Below are positions 28,278 through 38,598 of a stretch of 64,000 nt of DNA, in pieces (position 1 is the first letter of the stretch; each line of letters starts with the position of its first letter). Both the position numbers and the translations under genes were made by a program. The DNA comes from Comamonadaceae bacterium (GTDB lineage: Bacteria; Pseudomonadota; Gammaproteobacteria; Burkholderiales; Burkholderiaceae_C): the NCBI GenBank assembly GCA_027488255.1, contig JAIYBZ010000035.1, forward strand, positions 186,001-250,000, in the 5' to 3' direction. The notes below the pieces were generated by a model, which ran no database searches, had not been told where the DNA came from, and worked only from the letters and a program-made list of their open reading frames with translations.

Positions 28278-29891
28278 ATGCAGCACTCCAAAATTTTGAT
28301 CCTCGACTTTGGCTCCCAAGTCACCCAATTGATCGCTCGGCGTGTGCGTGAAGCCCATGTGTTTTGCGAAGTTCACCCCTGCGATGTAAGCAGCGACTGG
28401 GTGCGTGATTACGCCAAAGACGGCAACCTCAAAGGCATCATTTTGTCGGGCAGCCACGCCAGCGTGTACGAGGTGGACGACCGTGCACCCGACGGCGTGT
28501 TTGAGTTGGGCATCCCGGTGTTGGGCATTTGCTATGGCATGCAAACCATGGCCGAGCAATTGGGCGGCAAGGTGGAAGCCGGGCACACCCGCGAGTTTGG
28601 TTATGCCGAAGTGCGCGCCCATGGCCACACCGAATTGCTCAAGGGCATCGAAGACTTCGCCACGCCCGAAGGCCACGGCATGCTGAAGGTTTGGATGAGC
28701 CACGGCGACAAGGTGACCCAGTTGCCTGAGGGCTTCAAGGTTATGGCGTCCACGCCCGCTTGCCCGATCGCCGGCATGGCGGATGAAGCCCGTCGTTTTT
28801 ATGCGGTGCAGTTTCACCCCGAAGTGACGCACACGGTGCAGGGCCAAGCGCTGCTCAACCGCTTTGTGCTGGACATTTGCAAGGCGCGCCCCGACTGGAT
28901 CATGGGCGACTACATTGAAGAAGCTGTGGCCAAAATTCGGCAGCAAGTGGGTGACGAAGAAGTCATCTTGGGTTTGTCGGGTGGGGTCGATTCATCGGTG
29001 GCGGCGGCCTTGATTCACCGCGCCATTGGTGACAAATTGACCTGCGTGTTTGTGGACCATGGCCTGTTGCGATTGAATGAAGGCGATATGGTCATGGACA
29101 TGTTTGTCGGCAAGTTGCACGCGAAAGTGATTCGCGTGGACGCCAGCGATTTGTTCCTCGGCAAGTTGGCAGGCGTGAGCGAGCCCGAAGCCAAACGCAA
29201 AATCATCGGTGGCTTGTTTGTCGATGTGTTCAAAGAACAAGCGGCCCTGCTCAAGGCCGGCACCGGTGGGCACAAGGGCGCGACTTTCTTGGCCCAAGGC
29301 ACGATTTACCCTGACGTGATTGAGTCGGGCGGCGCCAAAAGCAAAAAAGCCGTCACCATCAAAAGCCACCACAACGTGGGCGGCTTGCCTGAACAACTCG
29401 GCTTGAAATTGTTAGAGCCCTTGCGCGAGCTGTTCAAAGACGAGGTGCGCGAGTTGGGCGTGGCGCTGGGATTGCCGCGCGAAATGGTCTATCGCCACCC
29501 CTTCCCCGGCCCCGGCCTGGGCGTGCGCATCTTGGGTGAAGTGAAGAAAGAATACGCCGATCTGCTGCGCCGTGCGGACGCCATCTTCATTGAAGAACTG
29601 CGCAACTTCAAAGACGATTCGGGCAAGACTTGGTACGACTTGACCAGCCAAGCCTTCACCGTGTTTTTGCCAGTGAAAAGCGTGGGCGTGATGGGCGATG
29701 GCCGCACCTACGACTATGTGGTGGCACTGCGCGCTGTGCAAACCAGCGACTTCATGACCGCCGACTGGGCCGAGTTGCCCTATGCCTTGCTGAAAAAAGT
29801 GTCAGGCCGAATCATCAACGAAGTGCGCGGCATCAACCGCGTGACCTACGACGTGAGCTCTAAGCCTCCGGCGACGATTGAGTGGGAATAA
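28278..29891 (+). CDS. guaA: GMP synthase (glutamine-hydrolysing) GuaA
   Basis: A 537-residue GMP synthase that converts XMP to GMP. The N-terminal class I glutamine amidotransferase domain has the triad C85 (GICYGMQ), H180 and E182 (QFHPEVTHT). The ATP-pyrophosphatase domain has the P-loop SGGVDSS at 234-240 and VFVDHGLLR. The C-terminal dimerisation domain contains [16 protein letters not shown] and ends KPPATIEWE, the invariant family C-terminus. It completes the XMP branch with guaB. Confidence 0.97.
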   Translation: MQHSKILILDFGSQVTQLIARRVREAHVFCEVHPCDVSSDWVRDYAKDGNLKGIILSGSHASVYEVDDRAPDGVFELGIPVLGICYGMQTMAEQLGGKVEAGHTREFGYAEVRAHGHTELLKGIEDFATPEGHGMLKVWMSHGDKVTQLPEGFKVMASTPACPIAGMADEARRFYAVQFHPEVTHTVQGQALLNRFVLDICKARPDWIMGDYIEEAVAKIRQQVGDEEVILGLSGGVDSSVAAALIHRAIGDKLTCVFVDHGLLRLNEGDMVMDMFVGKLHAKVIRVDASDLFLGKLAGVSEPEAKRKIIGGLFVDVFKEQAALLKAGTGGHKGATFLAQGTIYPDVIESGGAKSKKAVTIKSHHNVGGLPEQLGLKLLEPLRELFKDEVRELGVALGLPREMVYRHPFPGPGLGVRILGEVKKEYADLLRRADAIFIEELRNFKDDSGKTWYDLTSQAFTVFLPVKSVGVMGDGRTYDYVVALRAVQTSDFMTADWAELPYALLKKVSGRIINEVRGINRVTYDVSSKPPATIEWE

Positions 29892-29934
29892 TCCTTTTTC
29901 AGGCTATCAAATCAATTGAAATCAGAGATCGACT

Positions 29935-30603
29935 ATGCGAACTGTTCTTTTTCGAACCCTCTTGACCACTGGCTTTTTGCTCTTTTCGGGCATCTCGGCC
30001 TCTGCGGCCAGCTTTGATTGCGCCAAGGCGCGCCGCCCCATTGAAAAGCTCATTTGCAGCACCCCTGAATTGGATGCCGCCGACACCCGCATGGGTGAGG
30101 TCTTCAAGCAAGTGAATGCCGGATTTCCGCTGAAGGGCTATTTGTTGGCCACGCAGCGTGTGTTTTTGGCGGGGTATGCCACTTGCATGAACGATTTCAA
30201 TGGCAAACCCTTCGCGGCGGCTGAGGCAACGCGCCGGTGCGTGGCCATGGTGCGTGAGCGCACTGCCGAGTTAGAAACCCAAGCACTGGCCAAGGTATAC
30301 ACCAACGCAGAAGCCAAGTTCTCGCATGAAGATTTGGCCATCTTGGTCTATACCGCCAATGGCCGTCAGAAGATACGCCTCTGGGGCAACTGGATGCCCG
30401 ATATGAACAACCCCAAGGGTTTTCCAGATGGCAAGCTGTGCGATTTGGATGACGAGTTGAAGCCCGCCAAAGGCGGTTTCGTGACCGCGTCCACAGACGA
30501 TGCGGTCATCAGCATTTCTGACGCCGCAGTGCAGATCAGCGAGCACATCATGTGCACCCCGCGCAATGGCATTTCGCCGGGTGCTTATCGCCGAGTGCGT
30601 TGA
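29935..30603 (+). CDS. Secreted protein with LprI-like N-terminal domain
   Basis: A 222-residue exported protein. Residues 1-25 form a signal peptide ending SASAAS. The segment SFDCAKARRPIEKLICSTPELDAADTRM, with C29 and C41, is the hallmark of the LprI/DUF1311 domain; two more cysteines follow (ATCMNDF and RRCVAM), so two disulfides are likely. Mycobacterial LprI inhibits lysozyme, and related gammaproteobacterial periplasmic proteins share the domain, but most members have no tested function. The C-terminal 100 residues match nothing I recognise. It stands alone downstream of guaA by 43 bases. Confidence 0.78.
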   Translation: MRTVLFRTLLTTGFLLFSGISASAASFDCAKARRPIEKLICSTPELDAADTRMGEVFKQVNAGFPLKGYLLATQRVFLAGYATCMNDFNGKPFAAAEATRRCVAMVRERTAELETQALAKVYTNAEAKFSHEDLAILVYTANGRQKIRLWGNWMPDMNNPKGFPDGKLCDLDDELKPAKGGFVTASTDDAVISISDAAVQISEHIMCTPRNGISPGAYRRVR

Positions 30604-30650
30604 AGCCCCAACACCGAGGCTCGGCCCGGCGTGACAAGCAGGAGCTGAGC

Positions 30651-30678
30651 TTGGCGTTTATGGCTGTTTTGGTACATT
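30651..30678 (+). promoter_or_regulatory. Possible promoter of the paiB-like operon
   Basis: TTGGCG at 30651-30656 and TACATT at 30673-30678 are 16 bases apart. The -10 box would put the transcription start about three bases before the ATG at 30688, again a nearly leaderless arrangement. Confidence 0.35.
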
Positions 30679-30687
30679 CAATGTCCT

Positions 30688-32723
<2,036 letters not shown>

Positions 32724-32737
32724 AAAGATCGTTTCAC

Positions 32738-33661
32738 ATGGCCCACATTTATATTTTTTCACCCTCCAGCGCGGTGCGCGACAAAGCTGCATTTCGCCGC
32801 GGCCTGAAGCGCTTGCAGGCTCAAGGGCACACGCTGGAGGTGGACGAAGCCGCCTTGGCCAGTCACATGCGATTTGCCGGAGACGATGCCACCCGCATTG
32901 CCGCCATTGGGCGAGCCGCGGCCAGTGGTGCCGATGTGGCCCTGATTTCGCGCGGAGGTTATGGCTTGTCGCGGATCTTGGCGGATTTGCCCTACAAAGC
33001 GATTGCGAAAGCCATCGACCAAGGCACCCAATTTGTTGGCCTGAGCGACTTCACGGCCTTTAACCTAGCCGTGATGGCAAAAACCGGGCGCATCACTTGG
33101 CAAGGCCCGGCGCTTGGCGAAGACTTTGGCACCGAGGCAGAACCCGACGACATCATGCAAGCTTGTTTCGACGATGTCTGGATGGAGCAAGGGGAGGGCA
33201 CAGGTTGGCAATTGCCCAAAGCCGAGGCCGAAGCCCGCGCTGCGCGCCCTGTGCGATTGCACAACGCCACGCTGTGGGGCGGCAATCTGACGGTCTTGAC
33301 GTCGTTGTTGGGCACGCCTTATTTCCCGCAAGTGCAAGGTGGCGTCTTGTTTTTAGAAGATGTGGGGGAGCACCCCTACCGGGTCGAGCGCATGCTGACG
33401 CAGTGGCTGCACGCCGGAGTTCTGGCGCGACAAAAGGCGGTCATTTTTGGGCAATTCACCCAATACAAATTGGTGCCCGCGCACGACAAAGGGTTCAAGT
33501 TGCCCACCGTGGTGGACTGGTTGCGCAGCCAAATCAAAACCCCGGTGTTGACAGGTTTGCCCTTTGGCCACGTGCCCACCAAAGTGATGTTGCCCGTTGG
33601 GGCCAAGGTCGATCTGGTCACCGAGGGGCGTGACGCGCTGATGGTGTGGGGACACATTTGA
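32738..33661 (+). CDS. ldcA: LD-carboxypeptidase (S66 family, LdcA-like)
   Basis: A 307-residue S66 peptidase that removes the terminal D-alanine from murein tetrapeptides during peptidoglycan recycling in the cytoplasm. The family features are ALISRGGYGLSRIL, then FVGLSDFTAFNLAV with the nucleophilic serine, the GGNLTVLTSLLGTPYFP segment, and LFLEDVGEHPYRVERML with the catalytic glutamate region. The C-terminal GLPFGHVPTKVMLPVGAK contains the catalytic histidine. It starts 15 bases after the TadA fusion and overlaps the MFS gene by four bases if that uses its TTG start. Confidence 0.9.
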   Translation: MAHIYIFSPSSAVRDKAAFRRGLKRLQAQGHTLEVDEAALASHMRFAGDDATRIAAIGRAAASGADVALISRGGYGLSRILADLPYKAIAKAIDQGTQFVGLSDFTAFNLAVMAKTGRITWQGPALGEDFGTEAEPDDIMQACFDDVWMEQGEGTGWQLPKAEAEARAARPVRLHNATLWGGNLTVLTSLLGTPYFPQVQGGVLFLEDVGEHPYRVERMLTQWLHAGVLARQKAVIFGQFTQYKLVPAHDKGFKLPTVVDWLRSQIKTPVLTGLPFGHVPTKVMLPVGAKVDLVTEGRDALMVWGHI

Positions 33662-34842
33662 GCGGCCATCTCCAGCCCTGGAAAGTGATTGTGGGTGGCA
33701 TTTTTGGCTTGGTGCTGTCCATTGGTTTGGCCCGGTTTGCCTATACCCCCTTGCTGCCGGCCCTGCAGTTGCAAACGGGATTGAACGACGCCAGCGCCGG
33801 CGCTTTGGCCGCCATCAATTACGCTGGTTACATCTCAGGGGCTTTGGCCGCCGCCTGGATTGACGATGTGCGTTGGCGCCATCGGCTTTACAGCATGGGT
33901 CTGTGGATGTCTTTGCTCACGGTGGCCGGAATGGCCTTGTCCACCTGGATGCCGGCTTGGGCGCTGTGGCGCTACCTCGGTGGTTTGTGTGGGGCCACGG
34001 GCATGTTGCTTGGCGCAGGGTTGGTCTTGGGCTGGCTCATGCGACAAGGGCGACGGCCCGAGTTGGGGGTGCATTTCATTGGCTTGGGTTTGGGCATTGT
34101 GGTTTCTGCGGTGGGGGTTTGGGGTGTCTCGCAAATTTGGACGCTCTGGTCTTCTCAGTGGCTGGCGATGGCCGCTTTGGGCTTGGTCTTTTTTGTTCCC
34201 GCATGGCTGTGGCGTCCGCCTGTGCCGCCCGCGCCAGCGGCGGTGAGTGCAGTGTCTTCGGGCCCGCCGGTGTCACGCCGCTGGATGCTCACCATGGCGG
34301 GCAGTTACTTTGCGGCAGGTTGGGGCTTTGTCATCAGTGCCACTTTTACGGTGGCCATTGTCGAGCGCGAACCGGCTTTGGCAGGGCAGGGGCCTTTGGC
34401 TTGGGCCTTGGTGGGTTTGGCGGCCATGCCCGCGGTTTTTTTGTGGGACAAAGTGGCCCGCCGTTGGGGCGATACCCGGGCCTTGCTGTTGGCGTTTGGC
34501 TTGCAAACTGTGTCGGTGCTGTTGCCCGCTTTGTCTGGTTCTTTGGCGGCAGCGTTGGGCGGTGCCGTCGGTTATGGCGCCACGTTCATTGGTATCGTCA
34601 GCATGACCTTGGCCTTGGTGGGTCGTCGCGCCCCTGAAAATCCCGGCAAAGCCATGGCCCGCTTGACCTTGAGTTATGGGGCCGCGCAAGTGATCGCGCC
34701 GGTGGTGGCAGGAGCCATGGCCCAAGCCACGGGCACGTTCAAAGGCGCACTGTGGTTGACCGCCGGGGTGATGGCGGTGGGCATGGCTTTGCTGGCCACT
34801 TTGCCCAAAGAAGATGCAGCATCTGGGGCGCACACGGCCTGA
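33658..34842 (+). CDS. YbfB/YjiJ-family MFS transporter
   Basis: A 394-residue major-facilitator protein with about twelve hydrophobic segments. The first helix VGGIFGLVLSIGLARFAYTP and LPALQLQTGLNDASAGALAA are typical of the YbfB/YjiJ group, whose substrates are unknown. The start is uncertain. A TTG at 33658 overlaps the ldcA stop (TTGA) and has GTGGGGA five bases upstream, whereas a GTG at 33646 lies in frame but deeper inside ldcA. I prefer the TTG. Proximity to ldcA may be incidental, or the protein might export a cell-wall or amino-acid product. Confidence 0.85.
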   Translation: MSGHLQPWKVIVGGIFGLVLSIGLARFAYTPLLPALQLQTGLNDASAGALAAINYAGYISGALAAAWIDDVRWRHRLYSMGLWMSLLTVAGMALSTWMPAWALWRYLGGLCGATGMLLGAGLVLGWLMRQGRRPELGVHFIGLGLGIVVSAVGVWGVSQIWTLWSSQWLAMAALGLVFFVPAWLWRPPVPPAPAAVSAVSSGPPVSRRWMLTMAGSYFAAGWGFVISATFTVAIVEREPALAGQGPLAWALVGLAAMPAVFLWDKVARRWGDTRALLLAFGLQTVSVLLPALSGSLAAALGGAVGYGATFIGIVSMTLALVGRRAPENPGKAMARLTLSYGAAQVIAPVVAGAMAQATGTFKGALWLTAGVMAVGMALLATLPKEDAASGAHTA

Positions 34843-34857
34843 CGCCCAAGCGTTGGC

Positions 34858-35565
34858 TTAAAGCCCGCCGCTTTCCAGTTGCACCCGGCCTTTGGGGGTT
34901 TGCAAGGTGGCGACCAAATTGGCCGGCCCCGCCTCAACCGTGACGCCCGCCAAACCAACCGATTCATAGGCGGTCTGAAGTTTGGCGGCGCTGGGGTGAT
35001 GCACCGTCAAGCTGTGCAAGGTCACGCCCGAGCGCGGCAAGCTGTTGCGCGGATGCAGCCTCAAGGGGTCGGTGGCATCGGGTTTGCCCCATTGAATCAA
35101 GGTGGGCAAGGTGCCGTTGAACAACCTGTCACCGTCTTCACGCACTGTGATTTGCCAATTCAAGGTGCCTTTGTTGGATTTGCGGCTGGCGTGCACGATT
35201 TGACCGCGCTCAATGCCCTGCGTGCGCCACAAATGGCGTGCGGCCTTCACGTCGTCGGTGCTGCTCACAAAGTGCACCAGGCGCGGTTGCTGTGCCACGG
35301 CTTTTTGCAGGGCCGGGTTGTCCATGTCAAACCAGCGTGTCACTTGGGCCCGCTTGGGAATCACCGCGGCAGGGTTGATGGCAATGATTTCAAAATAAGC
35401 CAAGGGGAATTGCGGCGAAGCAATTTTGAAGAGTCGGTTGTGGGTGCCATATTTCTCATGTTCGCCGCCGGGGCCCGGGGTGATGCCAAGGGTTTCTTCG
35501 CACCATTGCACGCCCGCTTCGAGGGTGGCGGCCATGACCACGAGGTGATCGATTTGTGTTTTCAT
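34858..35565 (-). CDS. VOC-family (glyoxalase-like) protein
   Basis: A 235-residue protein starting MKTQIDHLVVMAATLEAGVQWCEETLGI, the opening strand-helix of a glyoxalase/bleomycin-resistance type fold, with VTPGPGGEHEKYGTHNRLF-like metal-region residues nearby (PGGEHEKYGTHN). It resembles the glyoxalase-like domain proteins of about 200-300 residues found in Burkholderiales, whose function is unassigned. The gene is convergent with the MFS gene, with only 15 bases between stop codons, and divergent from the cysteine hydrolase gene. No terminator is visible in the short gap. Confidence 0.78.
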   Translation of the reverse strand: MKTQIDHLVVMAATLEAGVQWCEETLGITPGPGGEHEKYGTHNRLFKIASPQFPLAYFEIIAINPAAVIPKRAQVTRWFDMDNPALQKAVAQQPRLVHFVSSTDDVKAARHLWRTQGIERGQIVHASRKSNKGTLNWQITVREDGDRLFNGTLPTLIQWGKPDATDPLRLHPRNSLPRSGVTLHSLTVHHPSAAKLQTAYESVGLAGVTVEAGPANLVATLQTPKGRVQLESGGL

Positions 35566-35649
35566 GGAAGTGAATCGTAGCTTTGTGCGAGCATAACGGA
35601 TGCCTCAGAGTCGCCTGCGACAATCGGGCTGAATCAAGAGGAAACGCTT

Positions 35650-36255
35650 ATGTTGTTAGATGCAGACGATAGTCAATTGGTGTTGATCGATTTTCAGGCC
35701 AAGCTGAAGCCCGCGATGTTCGAAGCCGATGCCGTTTGGGCCAATGCTGCGCGTTTGGCCACTTTGGCCCAGGCTTTGCAAGTCCCCACTTGGGGCACAG
35801 AGCAAAACCCCTCGCGCTTGGGCGAAATGCCACCTGAAATTCGCAGCCACTGCCAAAAGGTCTTGGCCAAGATGCAATTCAGCGCGGTGGAAGAGGGCTT
35901 GGGTGAGTGGTTACAGCCAGAGCCGGTCGCTGCCCCCCGGGGCAACGCTCGAAGCCTGCCACGTCATTTGCAAAAACCGCCTGCAGCAGCCGAATTTCGC
36001 AAGACCCTCGTCTTGGCTGGTTGTGAAGCGCATGTCTGTCTCTTGCAAACCGCTTTGGATTTGCTTGAGGACGAATTTGAGGTGTGGGTGGTGACCGATG
36101 CGTGCGCTTCGCGCACCGAACGCAACCGCGATGCCGCTTATGACCGATTGGCGGGGGCAGGGGCCGAGCTGGTGACGGCGGAAATGGTGGCTTTTGAATG
36201 GGTGCGATCGGCCGAACACCCTCAATTCAAGTTGTTGCAATCGCTCTTCAAGTGA
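35650..36255 (+). CDS. Isochorismatase-family cysteine hydrolase (YcaC-like)
   Basis: A 201-residue isochorismatase-like hydrolase. The presumed triad is D14 (LVLIDFQ), K74 (VLAKMQFS) and C130 (GCEAHVCLLQTALDL), followed by VWVVTDACASR. Between the lysine strand and the cysteine strand there is an extra proline- and arginine-rich segment of about 30 residues (from GEWLQPEPV to LQKPPAAAEF) that most small family members lack. Relatives hydrolyse nicotinamide, carbamates or other amides; the substrate here cannot be told. AGAGGAAA lies just before the ATG. It is divergent from the VOC gene. Confidence 0.83.
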   Translation: MLLDADDSQLVLIDFQAKLKPAMFEADAVWANAARLATLAQALQVPTWGTEQNPSRLGEMPPEIRSHCQKVLAKMQFSAVEEGLGEWLQPEPVAAPRGNARSLPRHLQKPPAAAEFRKTLVLAGCEAHVCLLQTALDLLEDEFEVWVVTDACASRTERNRDAAYDRLAGAGAELVTAEMVAFEWVRSAEHPQFKLLQSLFK

Positions 36256-36491
36256 AACCGGCATTCACTCGACGGGCTTCAACACGGGTCAGCCTGCCGT
36301 GGCGGGCCCTGACTTGAGTTGACCTGACTTGAATTTGCGGCCGGACCGGTTTGAGCTGAAGCCCCTTCGGAAACAGGAAAAAAGTCAGCTTGTTGCAAGT
36401 CCTTTGCCCATAATTATGAATTCAGAAGGGCGCGTCATTCCCGTTTGCGCGCCTTTGACGTACTTCATTGGCAGGCAATCAGGAGACTTTC
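36256..36491. other. Intergenic region before prpE
   Basis: A 236-base gap between the cysteine hydrolase and prpE. It contains an AT-rich stretch around 36405-36422 (CATAATTATGAATTCAG) that could hold a promoter, but no pair of boxes at normal spacing convinced me. AGGAG at 36481-36485 is the ribosome site of prpE. I saw no RNA gene or repeat. Confidence 0.5.
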
Positions 36492-38390
36492 ATGGGCAGC
36501 TTTGCGGAATTTCACGCACGTTCCATCCACGACCGAGACGCTTTTTGGGCCGAACAAGCCCGATTGGTCGACTGGAAAGTTGAGCCAAAGCAAATTTGCG
36601 AGTACAGCAACCCGCCATTCGCCAAATGGTTTGTCGGGGGCCAGACCAACTTGTGCCACAACGCCGTGGACCGCCATTTGGCCGCGCGTGGAGACCAGCC
36701 CGCACTGATTTTTGTTTCGACAGAAACCGACCAAGAAAAAATCTACACCTTCCGTGACCTGCACGCCGAAGTGCAGCGCATGGCCGCGATCTTGCAGGAC
36801 TTGGGCGTGGTCAAAGGCGACCGCGTGTTGATTTACATGCCCATGGTCGCCGAAGCAGCATTTGCCATGTTGGCTTGCGCGCGTTTGGGCGCCATTCACT
36901 CGGTGGTGTTTGGTGGTTTTGCCTCGCACTCATTGGCCACGCGCATTGAAGACGCAACTCCTAAGGTCATCATCAGTGCCGACGCCGGTTCGCGCGGTGG
37001 CAAGAGCGTTCCCTACAAACCGCTGTTGGACGAAGCCATTCAGTTGTCCGCGCACAAACCCGCCCGCGTGGTCATGGTCAATCGCAACATGGTGGCGTTC
37101 ACCCCCGTGGCCGGCCGCGATGTGGATTACGCCACCGAGCGCGCCAAGCACATGAATGCCGTGGTGCCTTGCAAGTGGGTCGAGTCCACGCACCCCAGCT
37201 ACACCTTGTATACCTCCGGCACCACCGGCAAGCCAAAAGGCGTGCAGCGCGACACCGGCGGTTACACCGTGGCATTGGCCGCCAGCATCCCCCATATTTT
37301 TGAAGGCAAGCCCGGCGGCACCTTCTTCTGCACCAGCGACATTGGCTGGGTGGTGGGGCACAGCTACATCATCTACGGCCCACTGATTGGGGGCATGGCC
37401 ACCATCCTGTACGAAGGCTTGCCGATTCGTCCCGACGGCGGCATTTGGTGGAGCTTGGTCGAAAAATACAAAGTCAATGTGATGTTCAGCGCGCCGACCG
37501 CGATTCGCGTGCTGAAAAAACAAGACCCCGCTTTGTTGACCAAGTACGACTTGTCCAGTTTGCAAGCCCTTTTCCTGGCCGGTGAGCCGTTGGACGAACC
37601 CACCGCCAAATGGATTTCCGAAGGCCTGAGCGGAAAGGCCATCATCGACAACTACTGGCAGACCGAAACCGGCTGGCCGATCCTGAGCATTTGCAATGGC
37701 GTTGAAAAAGCACCCAGCAAATTCGGCTCGCCCGGCAAGGCGATTTATGGCTACAACGTCAAATTGGTGGACGACCAAACCGGCGAAGAGCTCACCGGCG
37801 CCGACCAAAAAGGGGTGTTGACCATTGAAGGCCCCTTGCCTCCAGGCAACTTGCAAACCATTTGGGGCGACGACGAGCGCTTCGTCAAGACCTATTGGAA
37901 GACTGTGCCCGGCAAACTGGTGTACAGCACATTTGACTGGGCAGTGCGCGACAAAGATGGCTATTTCTTCATCTTGGGCCGCACCGATGACGTGATCAAC
38001 GTGGCCGGTCACCGTCTGGGCACCCGCGAGATTGAGGAAAGCATTTCCAGCCATCCCAACGTGGCCGAAGTGGCCGTGGTGGGCGTGGCCGATCAGCTCA
38101 AAGGCCAAGTGGCCATGGCCTTTGCCATCGCCAAAGACACCTCGGGCTTGACCAGCGATGCCGCACGCAAAGCCCTTGAAGCCGAAGTCATGAAAGTGGT
38201 GGACGCGCAATTGGGCGCCGTGGCCCGTCCGTCCCGGGTGTTCTTTGTCACGGCGCTGCCGAAAACCCGCAGCGGCAAATTGCTGCGCCGGGCCATTCAA
38301 GCCGTGGCCGAAGGGCGTGACCCCGGCGATCTGACCACGATGGATGATCCTGCTGCACTGCAGCAAATCGTCGATTTGATCAAAGGATGA
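36492..38390 (+). CDS. prpE: Propionate--CoA ligase PrpE
   Basis: A 632-residue acyl-CoA synthetase of the ANL superfamily, closest in pattern to propionyl-CoA synthetase. The N-terminus GSFAEFHARSIHDRDAFWAE and CEYSNPPFAKWFVGG are typical of PrpE rather than of acetyl-CoA synthetase. The AMP-binding core has YTSGTTGKPKGVQRDTGG split over the P-loop, the DNYWQTETGWPI motif, and the C-terminal GRTDDVINVAGHRLGTREIE with the hinge. PKTRSGKLLRR holds the acetylatable lysine. It activates propionate for the methylcitrate or methylmalonyl pathways, but no prpBCD genes are adjacent. An in-frame ATG eight codons upstream lies before the AGGAG, so 36492 is chosen. A terminator follows. Confidence 0.9.
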   Translation: MGSFAEFHARSIHDRDAFWAEQARLVDWKVEPKQICEYSNPPFAKWFVGGQTNLCHNAVDRHLAARGDQPALIFVSTETDQEKIYTFRDLHAEVQRMAAILQDLGVVKGDRVLIYMPMVAEAAFAMLACARLGAIHSVVFGGFASHSLATRIEDATPKVIISADAGSRGGKSVPYKPLLDEAIQLSAHKPARVVMVNRNMVAFTPVAGRDVDYATERAKHMNAVVPCKWVESTHPSYTLYTSGTTGKPKGVQRDTGGYTVALAASIPHIFEGKPGGTFFCTSDIGWVVGHSYIIYGPLIGGMATILYEGLPIRPDGGIWWSLVEKYKVNVMFSAPTAIRVLKKQDPALLTKYDLSSLQALFLAGEPLDEPTAKWISEGLSGKAIIDNYWQTETGWPILSICNGVEKAPSKFGSPGKAIYGYNVKLVDDQTGEELTGADQKGVLTIEGPLPPGNLQTIWGDDERFVKTYWKTVPGKLVYSTFDWAVRDKDGYFFILGRTDDVINVAGHRLGTREIEESISSHPNVAEVAVVGVADQLKGQVAMAFAIAKDTSGLTSDAARKALEAEVMKVVDAQLGAVARPSRVFFVTALPKTRSGKLLRRAIQAVAEGRDPGDLTTMDDPAALQQIVDLIKG

Positions 38391-38398
38391 TGAACCAG

Positions 38399-38426
38399 GA
38401 CCTCGCTTCGGCGGGGTCTTTTTTTA
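38399..38426 (+). terminator. Intrinsic terminator after prpE
   Basis: An eight-base-pair stem, GACCTCGC at 38399-38406 and GCGGGGTC at 38411-38418 with one G-T pair, closed by a stable TTCG tetraloop and followed by eight T residues. It lies nine bases after the prpE stop and separates it from the sucA operon. Confidence 0.88.
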
Positions 38427-38450
38427 TCGGAATCCCCTGAACCTGTAAGT

Positions 38451-38483
38451 TTGACATCGGAAAAGCCATGGCACAATGCGTGC
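38451..38483 (+). promoter_or_regulatory. Candidate promoter region of sucA (sigma-70-like, with overlapping sigma-54-like match)
   Basis: TTGACA at 38451-38456 is a perfect -35 hexamer, and CACAAT at 38472-38477 is a fair -10 box at a short spacing of 15. Overlapping this, TGGCACAATGCGTGCT (38469-38484) matches the sigma-54 pattern: GG at 38470-38471 and GC at 38482-38483 separated by exactly ten bases, with a perfect TGGCAC element. Both cannot be assumed, and the sigma-70 reading is the more usual for a TCA-cycle operon. The leader to the ATG would be about 115 bases. Confidence 0.45.
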
Positions 38484-38598
38484 TGTACTCAGGCCCTTCC
38501 CCTGCCACAGTCGCATCCGCCAACCGGTTCAGCCGTGTCGCGGAAGGTAATTCTCAACCAACTAATGTTTCCCAGAGGGAAACGGAGGTCAGCGAAAC

